Origin: Closterium sp. NIES-65
Lineage: Eukaryota; Streptophyta; Zygnematophyceae; Desmidiales; Closteriaceae
NCBI GenBank assembly: GCA_948144175.1
Contig: CANXME010002094.1
Location: 1 to 64,000 of the forward strand
DNA: 64,000 nt
Direction of reading: 5' to 3'
In this document: positions 1 to 12,332 of the stretch, one piece after another
How the letters are laid out: every line of letters starts with the position of its first letter
Numbering within the stretch: the stretch's first letter is position 1
Made by a program: the position numbers and the translations under genes
Notes under the pieces: model-generated
Seen by the model: only the letters and a program-made list of their open reading frames with translations
The model's database searches: none
What the model was told of the DNA's origin: nothing

Positions 1-172
1 CGGTGCGAGTGTCCGCGTCCAAGTACCTGTATAAAACACCTTAAAACGAGGGTCTATATGCTGGCGGAGGTTCAGAAGTTTTGGTTTTGAACCAGGCTTG
101 CAGCGCGAAAGTGTTGGCTGGCGAAAACCTGGATTTCGTGTAGACAATTTCCTCTACAGTAACAGTTCGCCA
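1..172. other. Unassigned flank left of the first copia element
   Basis: No ORF, RNA gene or repeat is recognisable here. The last five bases, CGCCA at 168-172, are the left copy of the target-site duplication of the LTR element that follows. The sequence resumes at 7637, so this stretch and 7637-7793 were once contiguous. Confidence 0.6.
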
Positions 173-294
173 TGTCAAATCATAATGTTATGTAGGTGTA
201 GTGGGGTAGCCTATATGGGGTACACATTTCTAGGGTTGCATATTTGTACCACTTTCCATTCCTAAATGCATTCATTCTCGTTTCAATTCTCACA
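173..294 (+). repeat. 5' LTR of element A
   Basis: This 122-bp LTR begins TGTCAAATCATAATG and ends TTCTCACA. It matches 7514-7636 with about four differences and shares a core (GGGGTAGC, ATATGGGGTACA, TTTCTAGGGTTG) with the LTRs of element E, so the two belong to related families. Confidence 0.95.
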
Positions 295-414
295 TGGTAT
301 CGAGCAGGTTCCCTCGTGGGAACTGTGCCTAGGGCCCACCAAGTCGAAATTTTTTTCTGCCCGGAGTCGCGTCCCTTCTCTGACTTCGTCGAGCCGCCCT
401 AGCGGCCAAGTCGC

Positions 415-1010
415 GCCGCCTTAGCGGCCCCTGATTCGTCGCCCTAGCGACCCCGTCGCCCTACCTACGACCCTGGCCCCGTCGCCCTACCTGCGCCCCG
501 CCCCGTCGCCCTACCTGCGCCTCGGCCCCGTCGCCCTACCTGCGCCCCGGCCCCGTCGCCCTACCTGCGACCCCGGCCCCGTCGCCCCCCCCCCCCCCTT
601 GCGACCCTGGCCCCGTCGCCATAACTGCGGCCCCGGCCCTAGCCCCGTCGCCCTACCTGTGCCCCGGCCCCGGCCCCGTCGCCCTACCTGCGCACCGGCC
701 CCGTCGCCCTAACGTCAACCCGGCCCCGTCGCCCTACCTACGACCCGACCCCGGCCCCGTCGCCCTGCCTACGGCCCGGCCCCGTCGCCCTAACTTCCAC
801 CGGCCCCGTCGCCCTACCTACGGCCCGGCCCCGGCCCCGTCACCCTACCTACGGCCTGGCCCTGCCCCGTCACCCCCGTCGACCCTACCTTCGACCCGGC
901 CCCGTCGCCTACCTGCGCCCCGGCCCCGGCCCCGTCGCCCTACATGCGCACCGGCCCCGTCGCCCTACCTTCGACCCGCCCCGTCGCCCTACCTACGGCC
1001 CGCCCGAACC
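415..1010 (+). repeat. Tandem C-rich leader repeat inside element A
   Basis: Degenerate tandem copies of a unit like GGCCCCGTCGCCCTACCT occupy the stretch between the primer-binding site and gag. The spacing is variable (about 18-30 bp) and one poly-C run interrupts the array. Element E carries a different GC-rich array in the same position. Confidence 0.85.
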
Positions 1011-4000
1011 GCCTACGCAGCCGAGCCGCCCGCGCCGCTCAGCAGCCCGAGCCGCCCGTTCCGCCCGAGCCGCCCGAGCCGCTCGAACCACTCGAGCCGC
1101 CCGAGCCGCCCGAGCCGCCCGAGCCGCCTGAGCAGCTGAGGAGCCGAGCCGCGGGCGCCGCCGAGCCGCAGTTGCTGCGAGCCGCCCGAGCTGCCCGAAC
1201 CGCCCTGTCTGGTGAGCGCAGTGCCTATGTCACTGCACTGCCCCTGCTCTACAGTCAGCGCTGCTAGTCTACTGCTGTCATGGCTACCCCTAGTGTCCTC
1301 ACTTTTGACGTCGAGGGTCGAGCCATTGACTTTTACGTCTGGATAGATGACCTGCAGCTGTTCTTACAGTGCGATAGGGCAGACGGACTCTCCCTCTTTG
1401 ACCTCACCTCGGGTGCCTCTCCTGCTCCTGCTGCTGATGCTGACGCCACTGTTCGCTCACAGTGGGCCACGCACGATGCTGCTGCACATCTTGCTGTGCG
1501 TCGCCACCTCCTACCTCTGAGCGTGCGCACTTTAGTCAGTACAAGAGTGCTCAGACCCTGTACGACGCTGTAGTTGCACGCTACTCCTCCCCTGCCACTG
1601 CTGCGCTGAGCCGTCTCATGCTACCGTACCTCTCCCTGACCTTGCTGCCTTTCCCACAGTCGCTGACCTTATTACGCACCTCCGCACTAGTGACACTCGC
1701 TACCGCGCTGCGCTTCCTGCTGACTTCTGCGCCAAGAACCCCCCCCATGTACATCACTCTCTACTATAGTCACTCGCCTCCCTGACTCCCTTCGCGTAGT
1801 CAGGGACCACTTCCTCTCAGTCTGTCCCACCACTCTCACTGTTGACCTCCTCGAGAAGTCCCTCCTAGCGGCCAAGAAGAGCATAGTCGCTGTAGGGGCC
1901 TCTCGTGGTGACCCGCGCACCCCCATCTTTGAGGGGTGTTCCCCCTCCCCCCTTCTGCCCTCTGTTGCCTCTGCTGCTGCGGCCGACCTCCTTGGTCTTG
2001 AGTCGGTCGGCGCGGCGCTGCCCCTAGCGGGAGACGCCGCTCTGGCAAGGGCAAGGGGGGCAAGGGCAAGGGGGGCAAGGGCACTGGAGGAGCGAGCGGG
2101 GGCGGTGGAGGTGGAGGTGGAGGCGGCGGGGGGAGTGGGGTGGCGGTGGGAGTGGAGGTGGGGTGGAGGTGTCGGTGGCGGTAGTGGAGGCGGAGGCGGC
2201 GGCGGCGGTGGCGGTGGGAGCGGAGGTGGCGGAGGTGGTGGCGGTGGAGGAGGCGGCGGAGGCGGCGGTAGTAGCGGAGGCGGCGGAGGCGGCGGGGGTG
2301 GCGGTGGAGCTGGTCGCGGGTCTACGCAGAGGAGTGGCTCCGGTGGTGGTCCACACCAGCTGCAGCAGCGCGGTTGTGAGACCCTGTCCCCTCAGCAGCT
2401 CCGTGAGTGGTACACTGCACGCCAGCGGGGTGGGGGTTTTGGTCCGTGCACCTACGTCCTGCGCACCCGGCGACCGTGCGGGTGAGCAGTGTGGGGGTGC
2501 GCACCCCACCCAGCGCTGCTTTAGCCGCCTGACGGACAGCGTGGCGTCACCAGTTCCGGAGGGCCACAGAGATCCCCTCGCTGGGGCGAGCTGTCTAGGG
2601 CGGAGTTGCCATCTATGATCTTGATTTTTGATGCTATCCCTTTCTGCCATGTATGCTGTGTCTATTAGTGATGAGGGGGGACTGTTACCGGTGTTTCCCG
2701 CCCGACCCAGGCAGTGAGACTACTGCTCTAGGTACTGGTGAGGCTTGCTGCTCTAGGTGCCAGTGAGGCTGCTGCTCTAGGTGCCAGTGCGTCTGCGTCC
2801 TCAGGTGCTGTGTGAGTCTGCGCTCGCAGGTTACCCGCTGTCGGCTTCGCCTCCCTCACCTTCACACTTGACTCAGGGGCTTTCTTGCTCCTTCTTTCGA
2901 GACCGCACCACACTCAACGCCGCTTGGTCTGGCCGATTATTGCAGTCTCCCTGGCAGACCCCTCTGGGGGTTCCTGTCCTTTCTTCACTTCTCCAGTGTC
3001 CTCCCATGTCAGGCGGCCCCCTCTGGCACCTTGTCTGGTCTTACCCTCCCCTCGTTTCTCTACGAAACTTGGTGATTGGTGCTGACCTACAGGATGCGGG
3101 TGTTTCACCAGTTTACTCCTGAGAGTCAGCGGTTGACTCACTGCTCTGGACGCTCGCACAGGCCGGCCTGGCCACGTTTACGTGTCGGCCGGGGTTAGGC
3201 TGGCTGCGTCTACACCCTGACCACTGAGGTCTCCTCCTGTCCCTGCGTCCTGGTCAGGTGCTGCGTCGGGTCAGTGTGTTTGCTGCAGCGTCCAGGTTCT
3301 GGTCCTGAGTCTGCCCCCTGCTCGTGTCGCATCCTGTCTCACGAGACTCTCCTCTGGCACCACAGCCTTGGTCACCCCTCCCTGCCTCGTCTCCGCGGCA
3401 TGGCCCTCCCGTGTCCTTGTCTTTGGTCTTTCCCCGGTCCATCCCTCCCCTTCCTCCGGGGCCTGGCCCCACCTGCGTCCCCTGTGTCGAGGGGCGGCTG
3501 CAGACTGCCCCTCTCTCCTCTCAGTTTCCCCCGACAGAGGCCCCGCTGCAGACGCTTCACATGGACGTGTGGGGCCCGGCCCGCATCCGTGGACAGGGTC
3601 ACGAGCGCTACTTCCTGCTGGTGGTTTAACGACTACTTACTCGCGTTACACCACAGTCTTCCCCTTGCGCAGCAAGGGTGATGTCACTGAGGTGTTGATC
3701 GACTGATCCGCGCAGCTCGTCTCCAGCTCAGGAGGAGCTTCGGCTCGGACTTTCCTGTTCTGCGTCTGAACTCTGACCGAGGCGGAGAGTTCTCCTCTGG
3801 CCTTCTGCGAGCCTACTGTCGTGCGCGAGGTATCCGCCAGACCTTTACGCTTCCGGACTCTCCACAGCAAAATGGGATTGTTGAGCGCCGCATTGGCATG
3901 GTCATGGACGTCGCCCGTACGTCCATGATGCATGCGGCTGCCCCCCATTTTCTGTGGCCGTCTTGCGGTCGGTACGCGGCGCATCAAGATCACCTTCACC

Positions 4001-7000
4001 CCAGGGTCTCCATGCCGGAGACCTCCCCAGCATTGCTGTGGACGGGGAAGGTTGGCGATGCGTCTGCGTTCCGTGTCTGGGGATCTTGGGCGTTTGTCCG
4101 CGACTTGTCTGCGGACAAGCTATCCCCTCGTGCTGCTCCTTGCGTCTTCCTTGGCTTCCCCCCTGACGCGCCAGGGTGGCAGTTCTACCACCCCACCTCT
4201 CGTCGTGTTTTGTCATCCCAGGACATCACGTTTGACGAGTCGGTCCCCTACTACCGCCTCTTCCCCTACCGCACTCCATCCCTCCCCCTGCCACCGCTCT
4301 TCCTTGTGCCAGGTCCCCCCCGGTAGACCCCCTCCCCCCTCAGGGTCCTGCCCCTTCAGGTGTGTCCAGGTAGATGCAGTCGAGCATGTCGAGGTTACAG
4401 GTGACTCTAGTGCTGCTGAGGGTGCTGAGCCTGGGGGTGCTGACTCTGGGGGTGCTGAGCGTGTGGGTTGCTACGCCTAGGGGTGCTGAGCCTGAGGGTG
4501 CTATTACTGGGGGTGCTGAGTCTGGGGGTGCTGAGCCTGGGGGTGCTACGCCTGGGGGTGCTGAGCCTGGGGGTGCTGAGCGTGGGGGTGCTACGCGTGG
4601 AGGTACTGAGCCTGGTGGTGCGGAGCCTGAGGGAGATGGGCCTACTGGTGCTGTGCCTGGCGGTTCTCCGGGTGCTTCGTCGTGCCGAGAGCCACTCTCT
4701 CCACACGAGCTGGGTGAGTGGTTGGCCCGGCGCTGGAGGCAAGCTGCTGGAGCTGGAGGTGCTGCGGGTGCTGGAGGTTCTATTGCTGCTGAGGGAGCTG
4801 GTGCCACGGGTCTCGGAGGTGCTCGTACTGAGAGTACTGGAGCTGCTGGGCCTGCGGGTACTTCTGGAGCTGGAGCTGCTGCGGGTGTTGGCGCGGAGGC
4901 TCCTGCTGTCGGTCCTGGAGGCGGTCCTGCTCGGGGTACTACTGGTGCTGCTGGAGGTACTGGAGCTGGAGCTGCTACTGGTGCTGGTGCTGCCACTGGG
5001 GGTGCTGATGCTGTCCCTGCTGTGTCTGGAGTCGCCGCGCGGCCTCGGCCGTACTTCGTTCCGCTCCTTCAGCAGGTTCTTGGTCTCCCGTCTTCTACCA
5101 GTCGTCCTCCTCCCTTAGAGTGTCCACAGCCTGTCCCGTCGCAGTTACAGTTACAGCCGGCCTCCCCACTGCCTGCTCCGTCTCCCTACAATGGTCCTAC
5201 TAGAGGTCTTGCTGAGCGTCGTGAGCCTGCGTCTCGCCCTGCGTCGCCTGTCCGTGCTGCTCGCACTAGTGGTCGCAGTTCGCGTCAGCGTCCTCCTCCT
5301 GTCCCTGGCACGCACCGGATGTCTCTGCGTCCGTCGACTGCTCCTCTGCGTGCCCCTTTGCCTTCTCCTCCTGAGTCTTCTCTTTCTGCTCTTCTCGACC
5401 CGGAGTCGGACTCTCTTCGTGCTGCCAGTCCTACTGTCACGCGTCTCCTTGCTACTATCGTCACTGACCCTTCTTTTGAGTCCACTGCTGCGTCTGCCCT
5501 AGTTGCTGAGCTCGTCGACTTTGCTGCTCGCTGTCGTCTAGACTACGCTGCTAGTCTTGTCGCTGAGTCTGAGTCTGTCTGTCCTCCGTCCGTCGGGGGT
5601 GAGTGTGCCTTTGGCTCGGACGTCCTTGAGGACAGGCAGGAGGAGTTCCAGTGTCTGGCTGCTGCTTCACCTCATCTCGTGTTCGTACTACTTACCCCTG
5701 AGGGAGACCCGGATGCACTTGACATCCCGACTCCGCGCTCTTACGCGGAGGCCGTAGAGGGTCCCTACTCCTCTCACTAGCAGGCGGCTATGGATGCAGA
5801 GATGGCTTCCTGGAAGTCCACAGGCACCTACGTTGACGCGGATCCCCCACTTGGGGCGAACATAGTCAGTGGCATGTGGATCTTCAGGGTGAAGCGGCCG
5901 CCAGATTCTCCACCTGTCTTCAAGGCGCGGTACGTGGCTCCTGGCTTCAGTCAGCGGCAGGGAGCTGACTACTTTCAGACCTTCTCTCCCACCCCGAAGA
6001 TGACCACTCTCCGGGTGTTGCTGCACATAGCCGCTCAGCGCGACTACGAGCTTCACTCTCTTGACTTCAGCACTGCTTTCTTGTAGGGTAGCCTGCACGA
6101 GGAGATCTGGCTGCGCCGCCCACCTGGCTTCACTGGTACTTTTCCTCCTCGCACCCAGTGGAGCCTCCGGCGGCCAGTCTACGGTCTCCGCCAGGCACCG
6201 CGTTTGTGGCACGACACACTGAGGACTACGCTTGCGGCTCTTGGGTTTGCTCCCTCTACTGCCGACCCGTCGCTGTTTCTGCGCACCGACACCTCTTTGC
6301 CGCCGTTCTACATCCTCGTGTACGTCGACGACTTGGTCTTTGCCACTGCTGACACTGCTGGACTCGCCCACGTGAAGTCAGAGCTGCAGAAGAGACACAC
6401 GTGCACAGACCTGGGTGAACTGCGCAGCTACCTTGGCTTGCAGATCACCCGGGAAAGAGCACGCCGCACCATTACCCTGACTCAGTCACACATGGTGCAG
6501 CAGGTCCTTTAGCGCTTCGGCTTCACGTACTCCTCGCCTCAGGCCACTCCTCTGCCTACTCGCCACTCGCTCTCAACTCTGCCTTCGGATGAGTCCGTAG
6601 AGCCGAGTGGCCCGTACCCAGAGCTTGTTGGCTGCCTCATGTACCTAATGACATGCACACGACCTGACCTTGCATATCCTCTTAGCATTCTTGCACGCTA
6701 TGTTGCTCCTGGGAGACACAGACCGGAGCACATGGATGCAGCGAAGAGGGTGTTGCGCTACTTGTGCAGTACGTCGGGCATGGGGCTAGTGCTTGGAGGG
6801 CAGAGTCCATTGGTCCTCACTGGGCACGCGGACGCTTCTTGGGCTGACGATCAGGCTACGCAGCGGTCGTCACAGGGTTACACCTTCAGCCTTGGTTCGG
6901 GCTCTGTTTCGTGGCGGGCTACTCGCTCGTCTTCTGTTCTCGGCTCTAGTTTTGAGGCTGAGATCTACGCCGGAGCCATGGCTGCTCAGGAGCTTCGCTG

Positions 7001-7513
7001 GCTCACCTACCTGCTGACTGACCTCGGAGAGCTGCCTCGATCTCCTCCAGTGCTGTACGTAGACAACAAGGCCATGCTGGCCTTGTGTCCGGAGCAGCGC
7101 CTGGAGCACAGAACGAAGCACATTGCTCTCCGCTACTTTCTTGCTCGTGAGCTGCAGCAGCGTGGTCAGTTGCGACTTGCGTACGTGGCCTCTGAGGCCA
7201 ACACTGCTGATATCTTTACTAAGGCACTTGCGCTTTGTGATCATCAGCGCTTCTGTACTCAGCTTGGTCTTGTGCCTGCCTTGCCTCACTTGCTCACTTC
7301 TTGACCTTGCTTGTACTGTCACATATATATACTCCTGCACTTGATTTTTTACCTTATATATATATATGTGTGCTCCTGCATGTGAACTGGCCTTCTAGCC
7401 TTGAACTTGTGCTCGGAATGTGTGGTGACTTTGTGATCCACCCTGAGCTTTGTTTTGTTCTGCTTGACTGGTCTTGTGACCCCTTGTTCTCCCCAACTTT
7501 GCCTATGGGGGTG

Positions 7514-7636
7514 TGTCAAATCATAATGTTCTGTAGGCTGTAGTGGGGTAGCCTATATGGGGTACACATTTCTAGGGTTGCATATTTGTACCACTTTCCA
7601 TTCCTTAGTGCATTCATTCTCGTTTCAATTCTCACA
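7514..7636 (+). repeat. 3' LTR of element A
   Basis: This 123-bp right LTR is preceded by a short purine tract (TATGGGGGTG) that can serve as the polypurine tract. It is followed directly by CGCCA, the second copy of the target repeat. Confidence 0.95.
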
Positions 7637-7793
7637 CGCCAGGGTTTAGGGTTTCGGGTGGCAAATGTGCACCGTCGCTTTAATCTTTGTGACATGCTGC
7701 ATAACGTATTTCCCCGCACAAATAAACAATGGACACCCTAGTGCTATCGTTCATCACAACAAAAGCAGTTTGTGAGCATTCAATGGCCATATA
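7637..7793. other. Host spacer between element A and the hAT transposon
   Basis: This is 157 bp of unassigned sequence. It opens with the CGCCA target repeat of element A and closes with GCCATATA (7786-7793), the left target repeat of the hAT element. I see no gene in it. Confidence 0.7.
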
Positions 7794-10700
7794 CAGGGCC
7801 TGAGCAATCAGGAAAAAAAACCCAGAAATTCCTGATTTTGGCGGCCGATTTTCAAGCTACCCTGAAAAGTCAGAGTTGGGATTTTTGTAGGACTGATATT
7901 TCAGCGTTTTTTAATTGGCCACATTGATATTTCAGGTTTTTTTTTCCGTTGTACACTGATGCCACTACGTTGTAACGAAACCGACACCGAAAGCGAATCT
8001 CACCTGTGCCATGTCACCTCGACCGCAATTGCAGGGAATCTCAGATTCCCTGTATGTAGGCACCCCGTGGCGGGACCACCCTTAGAAATGTTGCCTTAGG
8101 TTCACGTTGAGAGGTGTTTTTTTGGCGGGGCGCCTCGCACCATTGGGCCGTTTCGCTGCAGCATCCAGTGTTGGCGAATCCGATCGTGGCAGACATGTGG
8201 TGCTGGCGGGCTGCCAAGGTTCCTGCCCCGTACCCATCACGTGCGATGCGTTAGGTTTGGGCTGTGCTGGCAAGCACCGTGCCATCCTCCACGCCGCCCA
8301 ACCCATCCACTGTTTCTGCCATCCAAGGGCCCCTTCTTCTCCAATCTTTGCATATGAAACTGGGTTTCCCTCGTTCACCCTAGTGTACCAAGAGGCAGCC
8401 AGCCGAGGCCTGTGTTTTGCGTTGGCAATCCCTTGCCTCTGCAGTTGTCACTATGTTAGATGCGAGGCCGTCCGCGCGGCTTACCATGGTGGAGCAGCTT
8501 GACGGCACGGAAACAAGCGGCGAACACGCCGGTGATCCGCATCGCCAGCCGCATGTAGACCGTACCGAAGTTGTCAGCGGCATCGATCTGTTGTTTTCGG
8601 GCTTAGCGCAGGTCGACGTCAATGAGAAGCAACCAGAACTCGAGCCGCCAGACAAGATACCGTTCGAGCACATAGATGAGGAGCCACCCTGTGCATCCCC
8701 GTCAGCGCCAGTCATCGAGCAAGACAGCTCACTGCCTCCAGCTGAAAATACCGCTCCTGAACGAGTGGCCAACAAAACCGGCCGATATACGCAGTCAACG
8801 CTGCGATGGTTTCCTAAGGCCGCAGTCGACAGAGCTACCGTGCCTTCGCCAACCGACCAACGGTCGTCGCCCGTGATAGCCAAAACGTAGGAGTCGCCAT
8901 CAGTTCCGAGTCCTTCGAAACAGTCTGGACGCGACGCGCTCTACGCCGAGGCTCTGTATAAGTACAAGACTGAGTGGCTGGACAGGTTTGAGTGGCTAAT
9001 TCTACTGCGGCAATCTGACGGTCTCCCTGCTTTCAAACGCTATATTTGTACCGAGCATGCAGGTTATGCTGGAAAGTGCGGGAAAGGCGGGAACGGCGCC
9101 ACAGACGTACAGACGCAGGTGTTCAAGAGGCACGCATCAACGACCAAGCACAAGGAGGCGGTCAAGAACCAGGCGAAGCTTCTTGCTGAAGCTGGCCGGC
9201 AGCCATGTATCAACGGCGACAACCTCGCTCGTAACACCGAGAAGGAGCGGGTCATCAAGCTGTGTGACTCCCTCATCTTCGTGACCAAGCAAGATGCACC
9301 CATAGAATTATGGGTGAACCTCGTTCGCTACCTCGCGGAGTAGAAGGTTCCGGGATTTCCAGCGAAAGGATACGGAACCTACTACACCACGTGAGTAAAC
9401 GCATACTAATCATGTTCTTCATGTTGTGTGTGTTCAACATTCATACTCGCTCTAACCGTGATTCACATGCGCCACAGGTACGGCTTTGGCCAACTAACAC
9501 AGTCGATCACGACATGGTTACACACAACGCAGCTCCAGCACATCCTTGCGAGCCCGTACATCGGACTCACTTGTGACGAGAGCACAGACAGGTGTCGAGG
9601 AAAACACATGATCCTTTTCGTCACCTTCATCCGTGAGAACCGACCAGTCACTCAGTTTCTGGCCCTGCTAAGTGTGGAGAAGTGCGACGCAACATCTCTC
9701 CTCTCAGTGTTTCTGTCTCACCTGCAGGCTCTCGGCATCGACCTACACAGGATCGCTGGTATAAGCACCGATGGGGCGAAGGTGATGATTGGGCGCAAGA
9801 GCGGCCTCGTCGTACGGCTTCGCCTCCGCATACCGCATCTCGTCTCAAGCCACTGTGTTGCCCACAGGTACGTTTATTGTTGCACCATGCTAAAGGTGCT
9901 TCTCTTCATCATCCTATGCTAATATCTCGTGTTGCTATTTTGTGTTGTGCTGTGCCTGCAGGGAGGCGCTCGCAGCAAAACATGCAGCGACGGCCCTTCC
10001 CGAGTTCGACATGGTTGACAACCTCATCCGTCAACTCGCAGAGCATCTCGGCCGTTCCAGCCCATGGCATCAACGGTTTCTGGGGCTTCAAGAACTCTTC
10101 ACGTCCACAAACCTGGAGCTTCAAGGGATTCACCCGGTCCGCTGGCTCTCCAGGGGTGACGCTGTTCTGCGTCTGGTGACTGTCTTCCCCGCGATCATCG
10201 TCATGCTGTACGAGTGGGACGAAACGCTGTACGAGCTCGCCACGAGCTGCAGGTTTCACTTCCTCTTGTACTTCCTGGCCGACGTGCTCGAGCAGCTGAA
10301 CATCCTGAACAAGTCTTTCCATCAGCGAGAGGTGAGCGACTTGTCGTTTCAGTGTGTGCTGCACTTGTCATGATGTCTTGTTATAGTATGTGTGGCTTCT
10401 GTGTGTGTATGTCAATGCAGTTCTATTGTTGACGATTAAACACAACACTAATCGTCTGAGAAATCACCCCCTGGCTCGACTTCCTTGTGTCCCTCCATGT
10501 TATTTCTGTTGCCCAATCATAGCTTGACATTGCAGGTGTGCACGCGCAGATCAGGAGAACCATCTCTTACCTGGAGACCCGCTACGTCGACTGCGGCGAT
10601 GAGTTTGGGGGCGGGTTGAGCGCGTGCCTGTCCCCGTTCATCATGAAGTACGGGCCGGACAGTGACAACCCCGAGGTGACGGTGCAAGGAGTGGACTATG

Positions 10701-11845
10701 ACGGTCGGCCCACTAAACACACGTTCAAACTGCACGAGAACCCAAGCGAGGACTACCCAACGCTGGGAAATCACTACAACTGCGTGGATCTCTGCACCTC
10801 GTTTGCAGAGACGCTCGTGCGCAACCTCACCAAGAGGTTTGCAGACTTGGACTCCCTTGTGGGAGTCAGGCTGTTCATGCCTGATGAGTACCCGCCAAAG
10901 AGAGGAGAGCGGCACAAGCAGTGTCTCGAGTGGCTCATGTCACTCGTCAAGCTGTTCAGGGCACTAGAGACAGACTAATCCTTCCTGGTACGTCTTGATT
11001 GATCGTGCATCTGTGCTGTACTAAACACGCACCGTGTCAACATTTTGAACATTAATGCCTGTGGAGGTGTCTGCCCCGTCGGTCAATTAGACTAACGATC
11101 TCTTTTCTGCTTTGTCTGGCAGGGATCGACAAGCGCCGGGCGATCAAAGAACTGCGAGCTTTTTGCCCCATCCTCGCAGGTGCCCCGAAGACCGAGAGAA
11201 GCTTCCATGCCGGCCTCACAGCGATGCTGAAGACAAGCGACTGGACGACTAGCTACCCCAACCTTGTGCGTCTCTGGGTGGCTGTCGCCGTACTGCCGCT
11301 GAGCACAGTGGAATGTGAGCGCGGGTTTTCCCGCCAGAACATCATCAAATCGTGGCAGCATGGGAGCCTCAAAGACGCCCGCCTTGAAGATCTGGTCACG
11401 ATGTCGCTCCTCGAGTACGACCCCGACTACAATGAAATCGTGTAGATCTGGCGCGGCTACAAGAAGCGCCGGCCCTTTGGCAATGTGGCAGCAGCTCCAG
11501 CAAGGGAGGGGCAGGGTAGTGGTAGGGGAAAGGAGGCACTTCAGGAGTGGGAAGAAGAGCCAAAGGCTAAGGGGGGTGATGACGATGTCTCTGATTCCGA
11601 CGATGATGCATGCATGACCCCTATTAGAGACTATTAGAACTAGAACTCTTCTTGTGACTATTTATCTAAAAGTAGGACTTTAATAGAGAGTCAGTGTTTT
11701 TGCAAAAGGTACACTGATGCATCAGGCTTTAAAAATTCGCAACACTGACATTTCAGCCTTTTTTTTTTGGGACACTGAAAATCAGAGTTAACACGCTGGG
11801 GGACCCTGATGGGGTGACGACCCTAAAAGTGAATCTGAGGCCCTG
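7794..11845 (+). mobile_element. hAT-superfamily DNA transposon, complete ends
   Basis: The 4,052-bp element begins CAGGGCCTGAG and ends CTGAGGCCCTG, giving terminal inverted repeats of about 11 bp with one mismatch at position 9. It is flanked by a perfect 8-bp duplication GCCATATA (7786-7793 and 11846-11853), the size expected for hAT. Subterminal repeats related to GATATTTCAG and GACATTTCAG recur near both ends (for example around 7895, 7930 and 11745) and could be transposase-binding sites. The interior carries a spliced hAT transposase gene that now contains in-frame stops, so this copy is probably non-autonomous although its ends look mobilisable. Confidence 0.94.
8453..11445 (+). pseudogene. 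hAT transposase gene, spliced, with in-frame stops
   Basis: Conserved blocks appear in order. A zinc-finger-like segment with Cys/His pairs and the motif KRHASTTKHKEAV lies near 9030-9170. The catalytic block LTCDESTDRC is near 9565, GISTDGAK near 9760, HCVAHR near 9850, and the C-terminal dimerisation block STVECERGFSRQNIIK ends at 11445. I infer introns at 9391-9477 (GTGAGT...CACAG), 9868-9961 (GTACGT...TGCAG) and 10332-10522 (GTGAGC...CATAG), each of which keeps the frame. A fourth intron near 10988-11122 is plausible but its phase does not resolve. In-frame stops lie at 8888 (TAG), 9341 (TAG) and 10976 (TAA), so the gene is a pseudogene unless read through. The ATG at 8453 is the first in this frame. 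It resembles zinc-finger hAT-like proteins with a DUF4371-type core (from memory). Confidence 0.88.
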
Positions 11846-11889
11846 GCCATATATCATCGTGCCCCAGGCATAGGTGCTGGTGAGCTTAC

Positions 11890-12332
11890 TGTTGGGCTGA
11901 AAAGCCCCTTAGGATCTTTGCAGGGGTGAACTCTGGGTAGAGTTGGTGTAGTAGCGGAAGGGTTAATTTAAGGGTTGTGAACCACCTTGCGCTAGTATGT
12001 GAGGGCAAAGTAAGTTGATTAAAGCAAAGAGATACATGATTATATAAGAGTACAAGGAATACGAAGAGATACGGTTATAACTACTTTACTGTTGCTGTTG
12101 CGGTTCGATACATTGACGACTCGGGCAACTGCTCTGTAGCGAGTCAGTTGTATGTCCTTGCTGTCGTGCTGTACTTGTCAGGTCAAAGGTCGCTGACCTT
12201 TGACTTTCGCGTAACCTCTAGCAACCGCTCAACCTCCGAGGGTTGACTCGCCGGTGCTTCGATATACTTCGCTTCGCTTCTGACTTGGTGTTTCGACATG
12301 ACAGAGGCGCTTAGGACCAATTGTTTCCAACA
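11890..12332 (-). repeat. 3' LTR of element C
   Basis: This 443-bp LTR is shown here in reverse orientation (TGTTGGGCTGAAAAG...TTTCCAACA). It contains a perfect hairpin at 12182-12204, with arms GTCAAAGGTC and GACCTTTGAC and a 3-nt loop, which is conserved in all LTRs of this family in the window. Confidence 0.95.

Larger units (their letters stand above)
173..7636 (+). mobile_element. Ty1/copia LTR retrotransposon, broken (element A)
   Basis: This is a full-length copia-type element bounded by 122- and 123-bp LTRs (TG...CA) and flanked by a 5-bp target repeat CGCCA (168-172 and 7637-7641). A primer-binding site resembling the initiator-tRNA-Met type (TGGTATCGAGC) follows the left LTR at 295. 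The parts, in copia order, are a tandem-repeat leader (about 415-1010), a gag region (about 1280-2600, ending in a Gly-rich stretch), a protease region near 2830-3000, an integrase region (about 3300-4250), a repetitive linker with a Gly-Ala-Glu-Pro theme (about 4400-5050), reverse transcriptase (about 5780-6700, YVDD-type core) and RNase H (about 6820-7300). The element is clearly broken, with many breaks (order of ten or more). Its LTRs differ at roughly 4 of 122 positions, so it is older than element E of the same broad lineage at 21047-28372. Confidence 0.95.

Noticed and set aside
7640-7658. Telomere-like text AGGGTTTAGGGTTTCGGG
   Set aside because: Only two TTTAGGG-like units are present, too few to call an interstitial telomere repeat.
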